A stretch of DNA of 64,000 nt from positions 11,054,001 to 11,118,000 of the forward strand of contig NC_134760.1 of NCBI RefSeq assembly GCF_050436995.1. Direction: 5' to 3'. Below are positions 25,955-37,309 of this stretch, one piece after another; position 1 is the stretch's first letter; each line of letters starts with the position of its first letter. The notes below the pieces were generated by a model that was not told where the DNA came from, made no database searches, and was given only the letters and a program-made list of their open reading frames with translations. The translations under genes and the position numbers were made by a program. The stretch comes from Anticarsia gemmatalis. Taxonomy: Eukaryota; Arthropoda; Insecta; Lepidoptera; Erebidae.

Positions 25955-26065
25955 AAAGCTGTCTTAATGGGCCTCTACGTGTTGGCTTCGGCCCCACGCA
26001 CGCCTTCTAAAAGTCCGGGACTCCATAGTCCCGAGATAATGAACAGACATAATAATAATAATATC
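25955..26065 (+). mobile_element. non-LTR 3' tail, family T3, with (ATA)n tail
   Basis: GGGCCTCTACGTGTTGGCTT, CGGCCCCACGCACGCC and AGTCCGGGACTCCATAGTCC form a tail I associate with lepidopteran genomes. It ends in ATAATAATAATAAT. It starts about 50 bp after the RTE fragment. Family not certain. Confidence 0.55.
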
Positions 26066-26367
26066 TTGACCAAAAACATCGAAAATATTAAAATTAAAGT
26101 TGTGTTTCATTTCAATTTGACTGTGTTTAAGCTGCACAAAATATGATATAGGTAGGCAGATACATATCTAAACAAAGAAAGCCAATTTAAATAGCTAAGT
26201 GTTTAATACAGGTTTTCCCAGTCAAAACCTCATAGTCACGGTGTACTATACATCTATTACGAAATATTACTCTCAATGTAACAAAAATGTTTCCTTTTGT
26301 GTTCAGAACATCGATTAGGTTCTCAGCCGTGCACAGCAAAAACTACTTTCAAAATTATTTAACCCGA

Positions 26368-26406
26368 TATCGATATAAGCCCACCGACAGATATTTTTTA
26401 TCGATA
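26368..26406. promoter_or_regulatory. two TATCGATA (DRE/DREF-type) motifs
   Basis: TATCGATA at 26368-26375 and 26399-26406; the second sits in a longer palindrome (TTTTTTATCGATAAAAAA). In Drosophila this 8-mer is bound by DREF and overlaps BEAF-32 CGATA sites. Function here is inference. Confidence 0.3.
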
Positions 26407-26479
26407 AAAAATATGCCTACGTCACTGCCTTGACCACAACGGTGTGGGAGTAGCTGCTGACTGGATAAGAAAGATTTTT

Positions 26480-26585
26480 ACGAGACCATTTAGATTGGTC
26501 TCAGATTTTACCAATTTAGCATGAGAAACTGCCAACTCTGCTGATCATGAGGTCCCGGGTTTGATTCCCCGGCCATTATATACAT
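26480..26585 (+). mobile_element. tRNA-derived SINE fragment
   Basis: B box GGTTTGATTCC at 26558-26568 inside GGTCCCGGGTTTGATTCCCC. The upstream part (AGCATGAGAAACTGCCAACT) is head-like but too short and altered for a tRNA. Confidence 0.45.
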
Positions 26586-26599
26586 ACGTAACATTATTC

Positions 26600-29305
26600 T
26601 ACCTTTTATTATAAATATTTTGCATATGAAATAGTTCTAGTTTTGCAGTGCTCTTTGATAAACGCAAAGTAAAGCCTTAAATTTATACTAATATCAATAA
26701 TATCTTGATCTCTGGTATACGTTTAAGTAATCGCTGTCTTTAAAGATAGTTAAAGTGCAGAAATATAAACATACATTATCTATATAGATACTGATAGAGT
26801 TAAATTAGGTTAAGTGCCATTCAATTACAGTTAAAAGCATTATTATGTCACGTTTAATTGATTCGTGATTGCATTAATATGTTTTTTTTTATATCAATTA
26901 CGAAAGTTGTCTTTTCAGTATCTGTTGAAAGGCGCGATAGGTTGTCACTGAGTTAAAAAGACACATTACAATGTAAATAAAATATTTCCGATATTTGTTA
27001 ATTACTTGGTTCTTATTAATAACTTAGTTATGCACAACTAGATTACTTGTGGCTAGTTACGGCCAGTTTCATCATACATAATAAATAATATCTACAGTAA
27101 ACAGCTAAAGCCATTGACGTCTATTTGACATTTATTTCAATTGGTGAAGAAAGAAATTTCGTTGTCATCCTTTATTTACCCCTATACTTTGCTGTTGCTA
27201 CTTCTGATCAAGAAAATGAATCACATCAATCTTTTTCAAGTAAAACTCCGTTGACCATCCAGTCTCACACAATCTTAGTAAACAAAATAAAAACCCGGCG
27301 GTATTCATTAGCCGTCATTGAAAGCTCACTCGGACGGCTTTAATACATTCGATATAGGATAGTTTTGTTTTAAAAATCCCCTAATTATGCCTCTCCTTTT
27401 ATGTCCGTCTCTATTCAACATGGCCGCCTTTGTGACGATGCTATTTAATTAAGTTTATTAACGATAGATGGCGCGCTATTGTGACGAACAATGATTCTTC
27501 ATTATTAAGTGTTAATTTCTTTTGAAATTGTTTTGAAAGAATAGTAGGTGAGTTATGTAATGATTTGAAAGTTAGTATGTACTTCCGAAATTTATTTCAG
27601 ACTAGCTTTCCGGGCCTTCGGAGAGGACTTTCCAAAAATCCTCTCTTAGTGCTCCTCTACACTTTCTAAGGAACCTTCATACAAAATTTCAGGTTTCTAC
27701 AGTCAGTAGTTTCGCCCGTGTGTTGTCCATCAGTCAGTCTGTCACTCAGTAACGGTAGAGTTTAATCTATTTTGATTTCGTTTCAGTCAAAATATGATTA
27801 TTGGGTCAAACTGCAATAACTTGACTCTCGGCACTTCAGAATCTTCAACCAATTTCTCAACTAATTCTTGTAAAATGTGCAGTCCACTGCAGGAAAAAGA
27901 ACGCTTGTCAAAACCGGTCTTAAGTTATCTGTATCCAGTCTTCTGTAATCTAGGTCTAGGTATACCGGGATAAGTCCGATCAATTAGGTTGGAAGCAGCG
28001 GAACTAACCACGAATTACATTGTTGGTATCTCCCGATACGTTTATGTATATCTACATAATCCTTGCACATTAAACTAAGCCTAACAGAGAAACCTACCGT
28101 TACTATTGATGCTGTGTACAATTTACATTAATATGTAATCGCGGTGTTTTCGCGCCATTACGTTTAATTAACCCACGCTTCATTACACCACTCTGACTAT
28201 AACTTATGTAAAAGTGGGAGGAACCCACGCAACACGTTTGTGTTACGTACCCACCAATCTATCGTAAAAAAACTATTTTACACCATAATTTAAAATTTAT
28301 GACGCTACAATGCAGACGAAGCCGCCGGGCACACAACGCTCCGAATTAATTAACCGAATATAAATCAAACTTCGATCTAATTTTTTTTCTAATCACAGTA
28401 ATTCAATTATGATTAAATCTCGTTTTTGGACGAAGCAAAAAGTTTAAAATGTTAAAATCTTTATTTATGTCTATTAACCATGGACAATTAGAATCTCTAT
28501 AATCAAACTTTTTCGTCGGACACTTTCAAAATAAAGATTGAATCGTAAAGATTTTATGTATCCTACATTGGGTAATAAAGTCGAAATTTTAACATACGCT
28601 TTATCGCCATAGGAACCAATTAAAATGCGACTACATTACCTCAGTCCTTTGAGTTGATGTGTGTGCTCTTATCTTGCATTTATACGCAATCGGCATTTTT
28701 AATTAACGTTAAATACTGACCCAGAAAAAGGTTTGATTGCTCATTTAAAAGTCTTTATGACGCTAAAAAGTTTTGCATCGTATAATATTTTAATACCGCC
28801 GTGGCTAATCGGCTGAGAATCGATTTGGGTAAGATAAAATACCAGCCGTCGGATAGCCATAAATACTCCGTGCTCATTTGGACCTCCTTGAACTTATGAA
28901 TATAGAATAAAGATGCCGTATTGAAAAAGTTTGGATTATGATAAACTTGTCTTTTGTTTTCATATCATTTTATAGATTAACCTTTTTTTTTTCTTGTAAT
29001 TACAAATGTAAAGAATTCACGGAATTTCATCAAAGTTTCACGCAGTGCCATTTTACAAGTTTCATAATAAGGTAAAAATCTTAGGACCACCAAGTAGCTT
29101 TTTCTTGTCTTAATTCACAGTCATACATACAATTTATCAAACATTTCAACGAAAAAGCTGGACAATGGCAATAGTGTGGTCCGATGTAAAGCACCACAGA
29201 CAATCATTGACAAATATATTTTTTTCATACGTGAAATCAACACAATCAATAAATTATCTCCAGAGAGCTTTCTTGGAAGTTTTTTTCTTCATTGATGGCC
29301 AAAGG
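26600..29305. other. intergenic, no gene recognised
   Basis: AT-rich. The 27060-27340 part pairs with the 5640-5860 repeat. 27600-27780 begins ACTAGCTTTCCGGGCCTTCG and contains TTTCAGGTTTCTACAGTCAG, probably an R2-like repeat. No exons seen. Confidence 0.5.
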
Positions 29306-29309
29306 CAAT

Positions 29310-29420
29310 TTGCTTTCTGTGCGCGGTGGGGTGTGTCCAATCGATTCAGTTACAACTTCGCGGTGCGGGTTCGAGTCTCCGGCAACCGACTATTATGCTG
29401 TAGCATTCATGTCGTAGTTT
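29310..29420 (+). mobile_element. tRNA-derived SINE fragment
   Basis: GTGCGCGGTGGGGTGTGTCC (A-box-like) and GGTTCGAGTCT at 29368-29378 (B box), followed by CCGGCAACCGACTATTATGC. The open frame running through it has no known family. Confidence 0.5.
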
Positions 29421-30035
29421 TTGAACGCAGACGCTATGTGGTTTATTATAGCTCTAGGTAATTTGAGAACTGGTTATATACCTAGTTATTATGGAATTTA
29501 TAATGATGGCGAATTTATGAAGCCTTGTGACAAATATTCTTGTGTTCGTTTTATTTCGTCTCTATTATTTTTTCTAGTTAGTTACCTACGATATCTAATA
29601 AGCGCTTAGACTAGGTCTCTATCAATGCCAAAAACCAACGTAAAATTTCATTAAAATTTGGTAGGCAGATAGCAGACTATCTTGTGCTACTACTAGGTCC
29701 CTTATGCCAAGTCGTAACGCGAAACAGTCAAACAGGCAATCAAAGATACTTTCAAACTTATAAGTAATTGCAAACTGAAAGTTAGCGAAGCATTTGGCAA
29801 CATCCTACTTACTGATAACATCTCGGTTTAATTTAGATGTTTCACTGATAAGAGTGACCAGTTAGAAACAATATGTTACATAACTTATGTACAACGAATA
29901 GTGAAAGTATATCGATAAAGATTGTGTCAGTGTCAGCTCACGACTAAAGAATCTTTTTTTTTTCTCAAAATGGCCGATTGTTTTTTGCGGGTCTTCATTT
30001 TGACAGGACGCCTTACTAATGTTTAATCTTTATAA

Positions 30036-30212
30036 TATATATGTTACTGTAAAAGCCCGAACTGTGGGAATGGTGTGTTTTTTTATATATCGTAACATAG
30101 TTTTTAAACTCTGGCTTGTTCGGACTTTTACCATTGCGAGTTGGTAAATCTTAGGTTATACCGGAAAATCTTAGGATTTACCACCGTTCGGGCTTTTACA
30201 GTAACATATATA
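30036..30212. mobile_element. MITE with 32-bp terminal inverted repeats
   Basis: Left arm 30036-30067 and right arm 30181-30212 match at 31 of 32 positions (core GTTACTGTAAAAGCCCGAAC). Ends are in TATATA, consistent with TA target duplication, so Tc1/mariner-like is the best guess. Total 177 bp. Interior also has short inverted pieces (GGTAAATCTTAGG, TAAATCTTAGGAT-like). Confidence 0.85.
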
Positions 30213-31084
30213 ACTAACTAGTATTATATGGTCTAACAAAAAGCCAGTTTGTACATCCTCAAAGACTTTCTACCAAACGTCGAATTTGCTTGTCAAAAAA
30301 AAATATCTCACGATGGATAAATCTATCCTTAAACCAGGGATGTTTGGGAGCTCAGTAACCGTAACCGAAACTTTCGGATATACCGTTAAACGAATTCGAA
30401 ATAAAAGTTCCGGATCACATCGGATAGAAGCAGAGTCTAATAGAGACTCGTTAATTTAAACCTTTTTTTCGCCACGGGTTTTTTAGGAAGTTACACGTTT
30501 CGAACATCGGGACATCTAGTAGTGTCTGTTAGATATCCTACCAGGTTCACCAGTTTGAGAGTGATCTACACACTCTACATACTTGGGCATCATTAATAAC
30601 CTCTCGACATACACCAAGGTTAATGGGGTCACCGTGGCCGAATTTTAGTCTATCGGTAACTTATGAGCTGTGATTACTATTTACTAGTTACAAACTCAAC
30701 TATTACCACACACATAGATAAATGGACTTATAACTATCTTATATAACAGTTAAAACTGATGCAAATACATTATGTAACTGTTTCATCGAAATACTATTAA
30801 CTAAGTAATACTCTTTGCAATTCAATGCAATTACATTTACAATCAAAATACGAATAGTAAAACTGAGAATCGTAATTAACTTATACATGATGATGTTTAC
30901 TAAAGTGAATGATGAAAATAAACATCATGGATTTTTTTTTAATTTTTTGAAGGCTTTTCAAATCTCGTGAGCCTGCCTGAAATACGTCGCTATTTTCAGA
31001 ATTTGAGCCTATAATCTAGACAGTTTAATGCATAGATTTACTATCGGTTTTGTGCTAAATATCAATACAGTTTAATGCATAGAT

Positions 31085-31185
31085 TAATCCCATTACTGTC
31101 ACACTGATGGGCAGAGGTTTCCCCTGGACTAATGTAGGGATTAGGCCTTGAGTTCACTACGCTGACCAATTGTGGTTAGGCGACT
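31085..31185 (-). mobile_element. non-LTR 3' tail, family T1
   Basis: Minus strand reads TTGGTCAGCGTAGTGAACTC, AAGGCCTAATCCCTACATTA, CTCTGCCCATCAGTGTGACA, GTAATGGGATT, matching 997-1099. Just before it ACAGTTTAATGCATAGATT occurs twice (about 31019 and 31069). Confidence 0.7.
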
Positions 31186-31499
31186 TTTAATACTTCATAA
31201 CTTTCGCGTGGCATGTTTGTAAACTAATATTAAACGAGAATTAACACGAAAATGTAACTTACCTTCTATTGCCTGAGTCTTCGGTGCAGGTTCCACGGGC
31301 CATGCCGCCGTGGTCGAAGGCTGTGAGATTGATTTTCATGATGATTGATATTTGCCTGAAATTTCCATTCATGTTTAATTGTCGAATAGTGATAGCCTAA
31401 AATTTAGGAGCTCTTGGATTGGTTTCTGAGTTTAAGCTGGGTCGTTCTGTGGATAGGTGACCATCATATACATATCGAGCTCCTCCGTCTTACCAAAGA

Positions 31500-31640
31500 G
31501 TATCGTGTTATAACCCAGGTAAATGGGATGTGGAGGTCCGATAGGCAGTCGCTCCATGTAAAATACTGGTATCTGCATCCGGTGAGACTGGAAGCCGACT
31601 CCAACATAGTTGGAAGAAAGGCTAGGCTGATGATGATAGC
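31500..31640 (+). mobile_element. non-LTR 3' tail, family T2
   Basis: AACCCAGGTAAATGGGATGT, CCGATAGGCAGTCGCTCCAT, GACTGGAAGCCGACTCCAAC, AAAGGCTAGGCTGATGATGA: a common 3' end in moth genomes. Better preserved than 12860-12975. The open frames on both strands here belong to it. Confidence 0.7.
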
Positions 31641-32082
31641 CTATTATTACTAGATTACCCAATAGTAACCTATAAATAGATGACATGTTTGATTTTTCGT
31701 CAAATCATATCTTAATATTATTTATCCATCCTTCACTTCGATAGAAAAGTGAAAGTTGCAATTAAAAACAAAAATAACAACATTTTATTATTTCGCGAAC
31801 GTTAATTGGCGTCTTAATTTGACAGGTGAAATTTATACGATGTTTTTATGTATTTATGAAGCAATATATGTAATTACTTGTTCAATGTTAGTTTATAACT
31901 ACGTTTTATAATACCGCTCTCTTTTGGTTATAGTATTTACAACGTGTGAGCATTCTCTGATTAACGGCTAGTGGATAGAGGCGATAAATGCCTGGACATA
32001 ACAACATCTGAATTCTGAATAAAGAACTTTCACTGCTGTAGTACTAATTTTGTAATTGCGAAGTATCTGAGGATGGTTTTCC

Positions 32083-32275
32083 TACTAATATTATAAATGC
32101 GAAAGTTTGTGATAATGTTTGGATGTTTGTCACGCCAATACTTCTGAACCGATTACAATGAAATTTAGTATATAGGTAGTTGATGACCCTGAATAACACA
32201 TAGGTTACTTTTATTTCGGAGTTCCCGAGGGATCAGGATTTCCACGGGAAGGGTTTCGTCGCGGGCGGCCACTAT
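32083..32275 (+). repeat. dispersed repeat family R2
   Basis: Starts CTACTAATATTATAAATGCG, has GTTTGTCACGCCAATACTTC, GAACCGATTACAATGAAATT, and ends in a GGGTTTCGTCGCGGGCGGCC-type terminus. Same family as 16978-17262. Confidence 0.65.
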
Positions 32276-32504
32276 TATTATTAAGTATGTCTGTAACTTA
32301 TTGACGTAAATGAAATTTAGCAAACAGATTACAAAACCTGGATGAACGTCGGGACAATTTTATGTCAGGCTTACCACAAGATATCCCTTGACACGGACGC
32401 AGTCGCGTGCAAATGTTTGTATTTCCACGTACTAAACACTCACTGAGCTTGACTTTTAGAATACACATAATACCTATTATAATGTAACGGATCTTAAACG
32501 AGAT

Positions 32505-32580
32505 TGAAAATAAGCACACCTTATTTGTGTACCCGACGTTTCGATCGAACTACGACCGTGGTCACGGGCTGACTGACGTA
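32505..32580 (+). repeat. dispersed repeat, CGACGTTTCGATCGAACTAC type
   Basis: CACCTTATTTGTGTACCCGA, CGTTTCGATCGAACTACGAC, CGTGGTCACGGGCTGACTGA. Weaker relatives with GGTTCCACGGGCC..CGTGGTCG occur at 31270-31315 and 49640-49695. Confidence 0.5.
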
Positions 32581-32689
32581 GCTGCTAAACGTCGTCTCCT
32601 TGCCGCGCGAGTTTCTACGACTACCCTCACTTAGTTTTTACAAAGTTTATATTCATTGAATTTTGGAATACAACTAGAAAACATATAGA

Positions 32690-32830
32690 TTCTCGTCAGC
32701 TAGTTTATTATACTACTAAAATAGTTTCTACGGAGCCCCCTGCAGACGCTGATCAGATTTACGTGCAAAATTTATCGATAACTAGCCAGTTGATTAGTAG
32801 TGGTAAAGAATCGAGCTACAGAAAACATAA
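32690..32830 (+). repeat. dispersed repeat family R3, copy 1
   Basis: GACGCTGATCAGATTT, CAAAATTTATCGATAACTAG, TAGTAGTGGTAAAGAATCGA, GCTACAG are shared in order with 48110-48215. Contains TATCGATA at 32773-32780. Confidence 0.6.
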
Positions 32831-33372
32831 AGATTTCGTCAGATTGTAGATTGTAATCTAATTTTTTTTCCGAACTCAATTTGAAAATAAGCAAAAGAAT
32901 ACATTTTGAGTTGCCTCAATATCAAATCCACAAACAAAATCAAATCACACTGCACATTAATTAAATAGACACCGGCATTCATTCGAATCCCATAATGATA
33001 ATTATACTAAAAACTGAAGCAAAACAACGGACTATTTCTTTAGAGTAGTGTATTAATAACGCAGGTCGACACGCGAGGTATTATAATAATAAAAAGTAAT
33101 TTGTGGAAGGCGAGCGGCGCCGGGGGGCGGGGCGAGACGCTAATGCACCACGATTGTGCGCCTGATCATAGGGTTCGTGCGTGAGCGCCTCACTAGCTCA
33201 CAGCTAGGGATGGGATTGGATCTGTGTCGATAAAATGCAGATTAAAAAGTAGTAAAAGGAAAAACTTCTAGCAAGATAGTATTTTTTGGGAATTTTGTGT
33301 TGTTTGATGTCAAAACTCAACCTTTTCTTGATGCTATATGAGATGAGGTATAGAGACGCTTTTGTAAAACGC

Positions 33373-33464
33373 TGTAAAAATGTCGAAAAAGATTATAAAT
33401 ATTAACATACATGATCATGTACTTAGGTATGTTAATATTTATAATCTTTTTCGACATTTTTACA
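33373..33464. repeat. perfect 38-bp inverted repeat
   Basis: Arms 33373-33410 and 33427-33464 (GTAAAAATGTCGAAAAAGAT, TATAAATATTAACATAC and complement) match at every base around a 16-nt spacer. Very low divergence means it is young or kept equal by gene conversion. Confidence 0.9.
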
Positions 33465-33477
33465 AAAAAAAAGGTCC

Positions 33478-33680
33478 TGATATCTTGGCCCTTTTTCCGT
33501 AGGGGTAGGCAGAGACCAAAGAACTCTAGAAAAAGTTATACGGGTTATCCTTTTAAGTATTTTTAAAAGCTCTTAAGTTCCTTTACCAAAGAAAACTACA
33601 CCAGAAAAATCTACAGTTATCGATATTTTTCTGTAAGTCAGTAGTCTCGTCCCTATAGCCCGGAGGCGCGTCCGTCCCCG
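33478..33680 (-). repeat. SINE family S3 tail and body
   Basis: GGCCCTTTTTCCGTAGGGGT then AGGCAGAGACCAAAGAACTC, followed by a TACACCAGAAAAATCTACAG body. Starts directly after the 38-bp inverted repeat. Confidence 0.5.
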
Positions 33681-33819
33681 GTCGGTTTAACTCCGGCGCA
33701 CGACACCGACACGGCTACCATTCCACATGTACGCTAATACCTCCTCCGCTTTCCTTTATATTCAAATATTTATACCTGTGTCTTAGTTCCAGAGGCTTAG
33801 GCTGAGCTTTACGTGCTAA

Positions 33820-36280
33820 TTTGGCACGATATGGTACCAAAGGCATGCTAAAAGTATGCGAAATATATTATAAGCATGGCCTTACTATTCAGCAGAATGT
33901 CATTTTAATCGCAAAGGAAAAGAATGATCATATTTTCCATTTCTTTGTTGTCAGGCTTAAAAAGTCGCCGAAAGTTTTTAAGGATAAAATTGTTGATAAA
34001 CTTACATAAAACTTTCTCAAGAATAGCTTACAAGTAGAGCTCACAAATTGATTTCGGATGTATTTGCACATACAGGATTTCCAGAACAAAGTTCGTACAT
34101 GATTTTGCCGAGTCAAGGTATCGTACATTGTTTTGACAACAACTCACGTCTGACCTTGCAAAATATCACTTTACTAAGCATTAACAATCAGAAGATCGCG
34201 CAGCCTCTCATTCCTCTAATCCTCTCATAATCTCAAGTAAAAACACCGCCATTTTCGTTAAAACATCAACTGGTAATCTAACTAAACGTTTTAAATATTT
34301 ATAAGAGCATAAATTAATTAATCGCGATACATTAATCTTATCTCAAGCCATACATAAAGTATTGAATGAAGTAGGAATTTGTTACAAAAACGGCCAAAAT
34401 GTCAATAAGCATTAACTTAAAGATATCTCCGAGTTGGGATTTAAGTTTTATTGCTTTTTCGGCAGTAAAATGAGCGGCCGAGTATTTGTGGTCCGAGAGC
34501 CAGCGTCGACTTACAAAAAATATTTGATTAAACTAAAATAAGTGCCATTGATATGTTCATACATTCATATTAGTCTGCAAAGGTACCTTCATAAGAAAAG
34601 TCTATTTTATCTTTTACTCAGATCTGTATTACAATACTGAACATCTCATAAAATGGGATTGGATAGCACACTGAAACTTATATTTGCTTAATTAAAAGTA
34701 TGTCGAGCTTCAAATGAACAACCTTCAAAACATCTAAATATAGCAGACGGCTGAAACATTCTTCTTAAAACTAAAAGAATCTACAAACACCACTTGCAAT
34801 AACAATCGTACCGAAATACAATTAGTATTCTCATCACAAATGACATTTGGAGAGCGCAAGAACTCAGAGTATGTTCGCAACGCCATAACCATAACGCGAC
34901 GGTTATTATTCTTCAATTATCTTCTCATTAGAACGATCTCCAAGCCGATACTTGTTATTAATTACTGCTATACTTATTACGATGTTCATATAAAGTAATC
35001 CATTAATATAAATGTCTCTTTTGTTAAATCTTCAGATGTTCTTGGAAATAATAATTGCGCTAATAAGTTTCAGTAGACAGCCTACGTTCAAGACAAAGAC
35101 AAAGATATTTTATAGGCTACTTTAATTCTATAAGAATTATCATAAAAATGGACAGTCACTTAACATTCATAATACCACGAATAAATTAATTAAAAATACA
35201 GTCTTATATGACAGGCAATTTGCATCGCGCGAATGCAAATTATCTCAAAAGGACAATCATTAGCACATGACAATTGTTATTTGGCATGTTGTCTCCTTAT
35301 AATACTAGTTCAAAGCCTTTTTAGGTTATTATTTCAACGCCTAAAGCTCCACCGCATCTCTAATTTCAACAAAAAGTGTTTAAACGCTAAATTAAAAGGC
35401 TGCGTCTCTCATTATGTCAATTATATGAAATAAAACGAAGCTACCGATCGTCGGAGTCTAATTACTGGTTCTAATTACATCAATTAAGTATTGCAAGTCA
35501 TTGTCGCGTCTGTCCGTTCATTACTTTGATAGTGTTCGTGGTAAACAATTAAATGTATTAAAGGTTTTGTGTGCCCCCTGCTAGCCTGCTACCAAGCTGT
35601 TCTAATGGTATTTGTGTTATGTATTTAACTAGGGTATAAAGGAAATGTTAAATATGTTTGCTTATTACTTGAAAGGAAACGCAAAATAGTTTGAAGTCCG
35701 ATTGTAATTGTAAACTAAGCTTTTAACAATTTTTATTTTACTAAATATTCTTGTTGTAATGTTCATAGTAAAGTTTATTCTTAGATCATGGTTATAATGA
35801 TTGCTCCTAGGTTCAGAATTACTTTTTGTACTATATGTAATAATGTGAAAGACAGACACAGTTATAAAAAGCTTGTAAAAAGTAAAGGGTAGGTTGAAAC
35901 AGTTATGTTATAACATGAAAGGAAATCATAAAGTAAATATGATGGCTGTAAAATATCAGGTTCGCACATTGTGCGATATAATATTTATAGTAAATGGTAG
36001 TTAATATTAATATGTCAAGCATTGAATTGTATTAGGTCACGCAAAAGCTCATATTATCGAGAAAGCGCAGAAAGACGGTGTATTGGATTTATTATGAACC
36101 ATGGTACTGCATGTGCAAGTATTTTTATGATAGTAAAAAATATGTAACATATTATTTTTTATTTAGTTTAATAGTTTATGTTGTTTGCTGTAATTACACA
36201 TCGTGTCATTAAAAGTTAAAACTGCTATTCTTTTATTTTATTTAACGACAGCATCCACTAATTCTCGTTTTTCTTGTCTA
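33820..36280. other. intergenic, no gene recognised
   Basis: AT-rich. Open frames at 33821, 33928, 34048, 34734, 35233 and 35665 are short, lack domains, and partly overlap on opposite strands. Confidence 0.5.
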
Positions 36281-36283
36281 TTT

Positions 36284-36388
36284 AGTACATTTAGCGATAG
36301 TTTATTTATTCAATAGCGTTTTTTATATGAGTTTTAAGGGTATTGAATAGATAAACTACCGCTAAATGTACCTCAGAAACCGAGGGTA
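36284..36388. mobile_element. MITE family M1, copy 1 (left tip eroded)
   Basis: AGTACATTTAGCGATAGTTT..ATTCAATA at the left and the complement (TATTGAATAG..AAACTACCGCTAAATGTACC, TCAGAAACCG) at the right. The CCCCCGG tip is lost on the left and degraded on the right. Confidence 0.75.
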
Positions 36389-36985
36389 CGTCTTTTAAAC
36401 TTACAGCAGGTATAGTTCCTACACAGCAGGTATAGTTTGTTACTACATATATTCAGGCACGTAAACTGACGCGTGTCTACCACCCGTATACTACATTTTG
36501 TTGAGTACTATACAAGGACTTCCATCATTTTGAAGGCACACGTAAATTACATTTCTCAGGCCGAAAGTGCGCTCTATCTAAGTATCTATGGACTGTACTG
36601 ACTAAGTACCCTTTGATCTCCACATGATCGTTCTATATTTCATTCTCGAATAACATTTTTATTCAGTTTAATAGACTTTCTAGTATCTAGAAGATACTCA
36701 CGACATTTTTCCTATACTTCAGGTACTTACAAGTATTTCTTAAACGATATTTTTTACGTTCGTACTGTAGGCTGTCTCCCAGACTACTCGGTGGGTACAA
36801 AGCGTTCGGATATAATCGAATTGATTCGTTAATTACTCGCTTTTATCAGCGGTCACCATTAGTGGCCGGCCTGAGCCCACGCCGCATATTTAATTGATAG
36901 CGAGTCTTTCAACCCAGGTCCCAGTTACAGCGATTTATTCCACGATCTATCATATTTTTTCTTAAAAAGGCAAATCCCACACTAA

Positions 36986-37130
36986 CCCCCGGTTTCTGAG
37001 TACATTTTGCGGGAGTTTATATATTCAATAGCGTTTTTTTATGTTCGTTCGTTTTTGTATGAGTTTTAACGCAATTGCCGCTATATAATATGCGATAAAC
37101 TGCCGCTTAATGTACCTCAGACACCGGGGG
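36986..37130. mobile_element. MITE family M1, copy 2 (intact, TAA duplications)
   Basis: 145 bp, left end CCCCCGGTTTCTGAGTACAT, right end ATGTACCTCAGACACCGGGG G. TAA lies directly outside each end (36983-36985, 37131-37133). A 3-bp TAA duplication and short inverted ends fit PIF/Harbinger MITEs. Confidence 0.82.
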
Positions 37131-37305
37131 TAAGAAATGTTGTGTCGCGGGGACTTTTAAAAACATACAAACGTACACAAAGTACAACCAGTACCCGAAA
37201 CAATTATATGTGGATCGCAAACATTGTTCCGTGTGGGAATCGAAACCACGATCTCCCGACGCAATGGTAGCGGTATGGCGACCTAAACCACTGTACCACG
37301 GAGGC
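37131..37305 (-). mobile_element. tRNA-derived SINE family S1
   Basis: Minus-strand copy of 41482-41668: tRNA-like head CCTCCGTGGTACAGTGGTTT, B box region GTTTCGATTCCCACACGG, the TTTGCGATCCACATATAATT hairpin part and the CCCCGCGACACAACATTTCT tail. Its 3' end abuts MITE copy 2. Confidence 0.8.
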
Positions 37306-37309
37306 TGAC

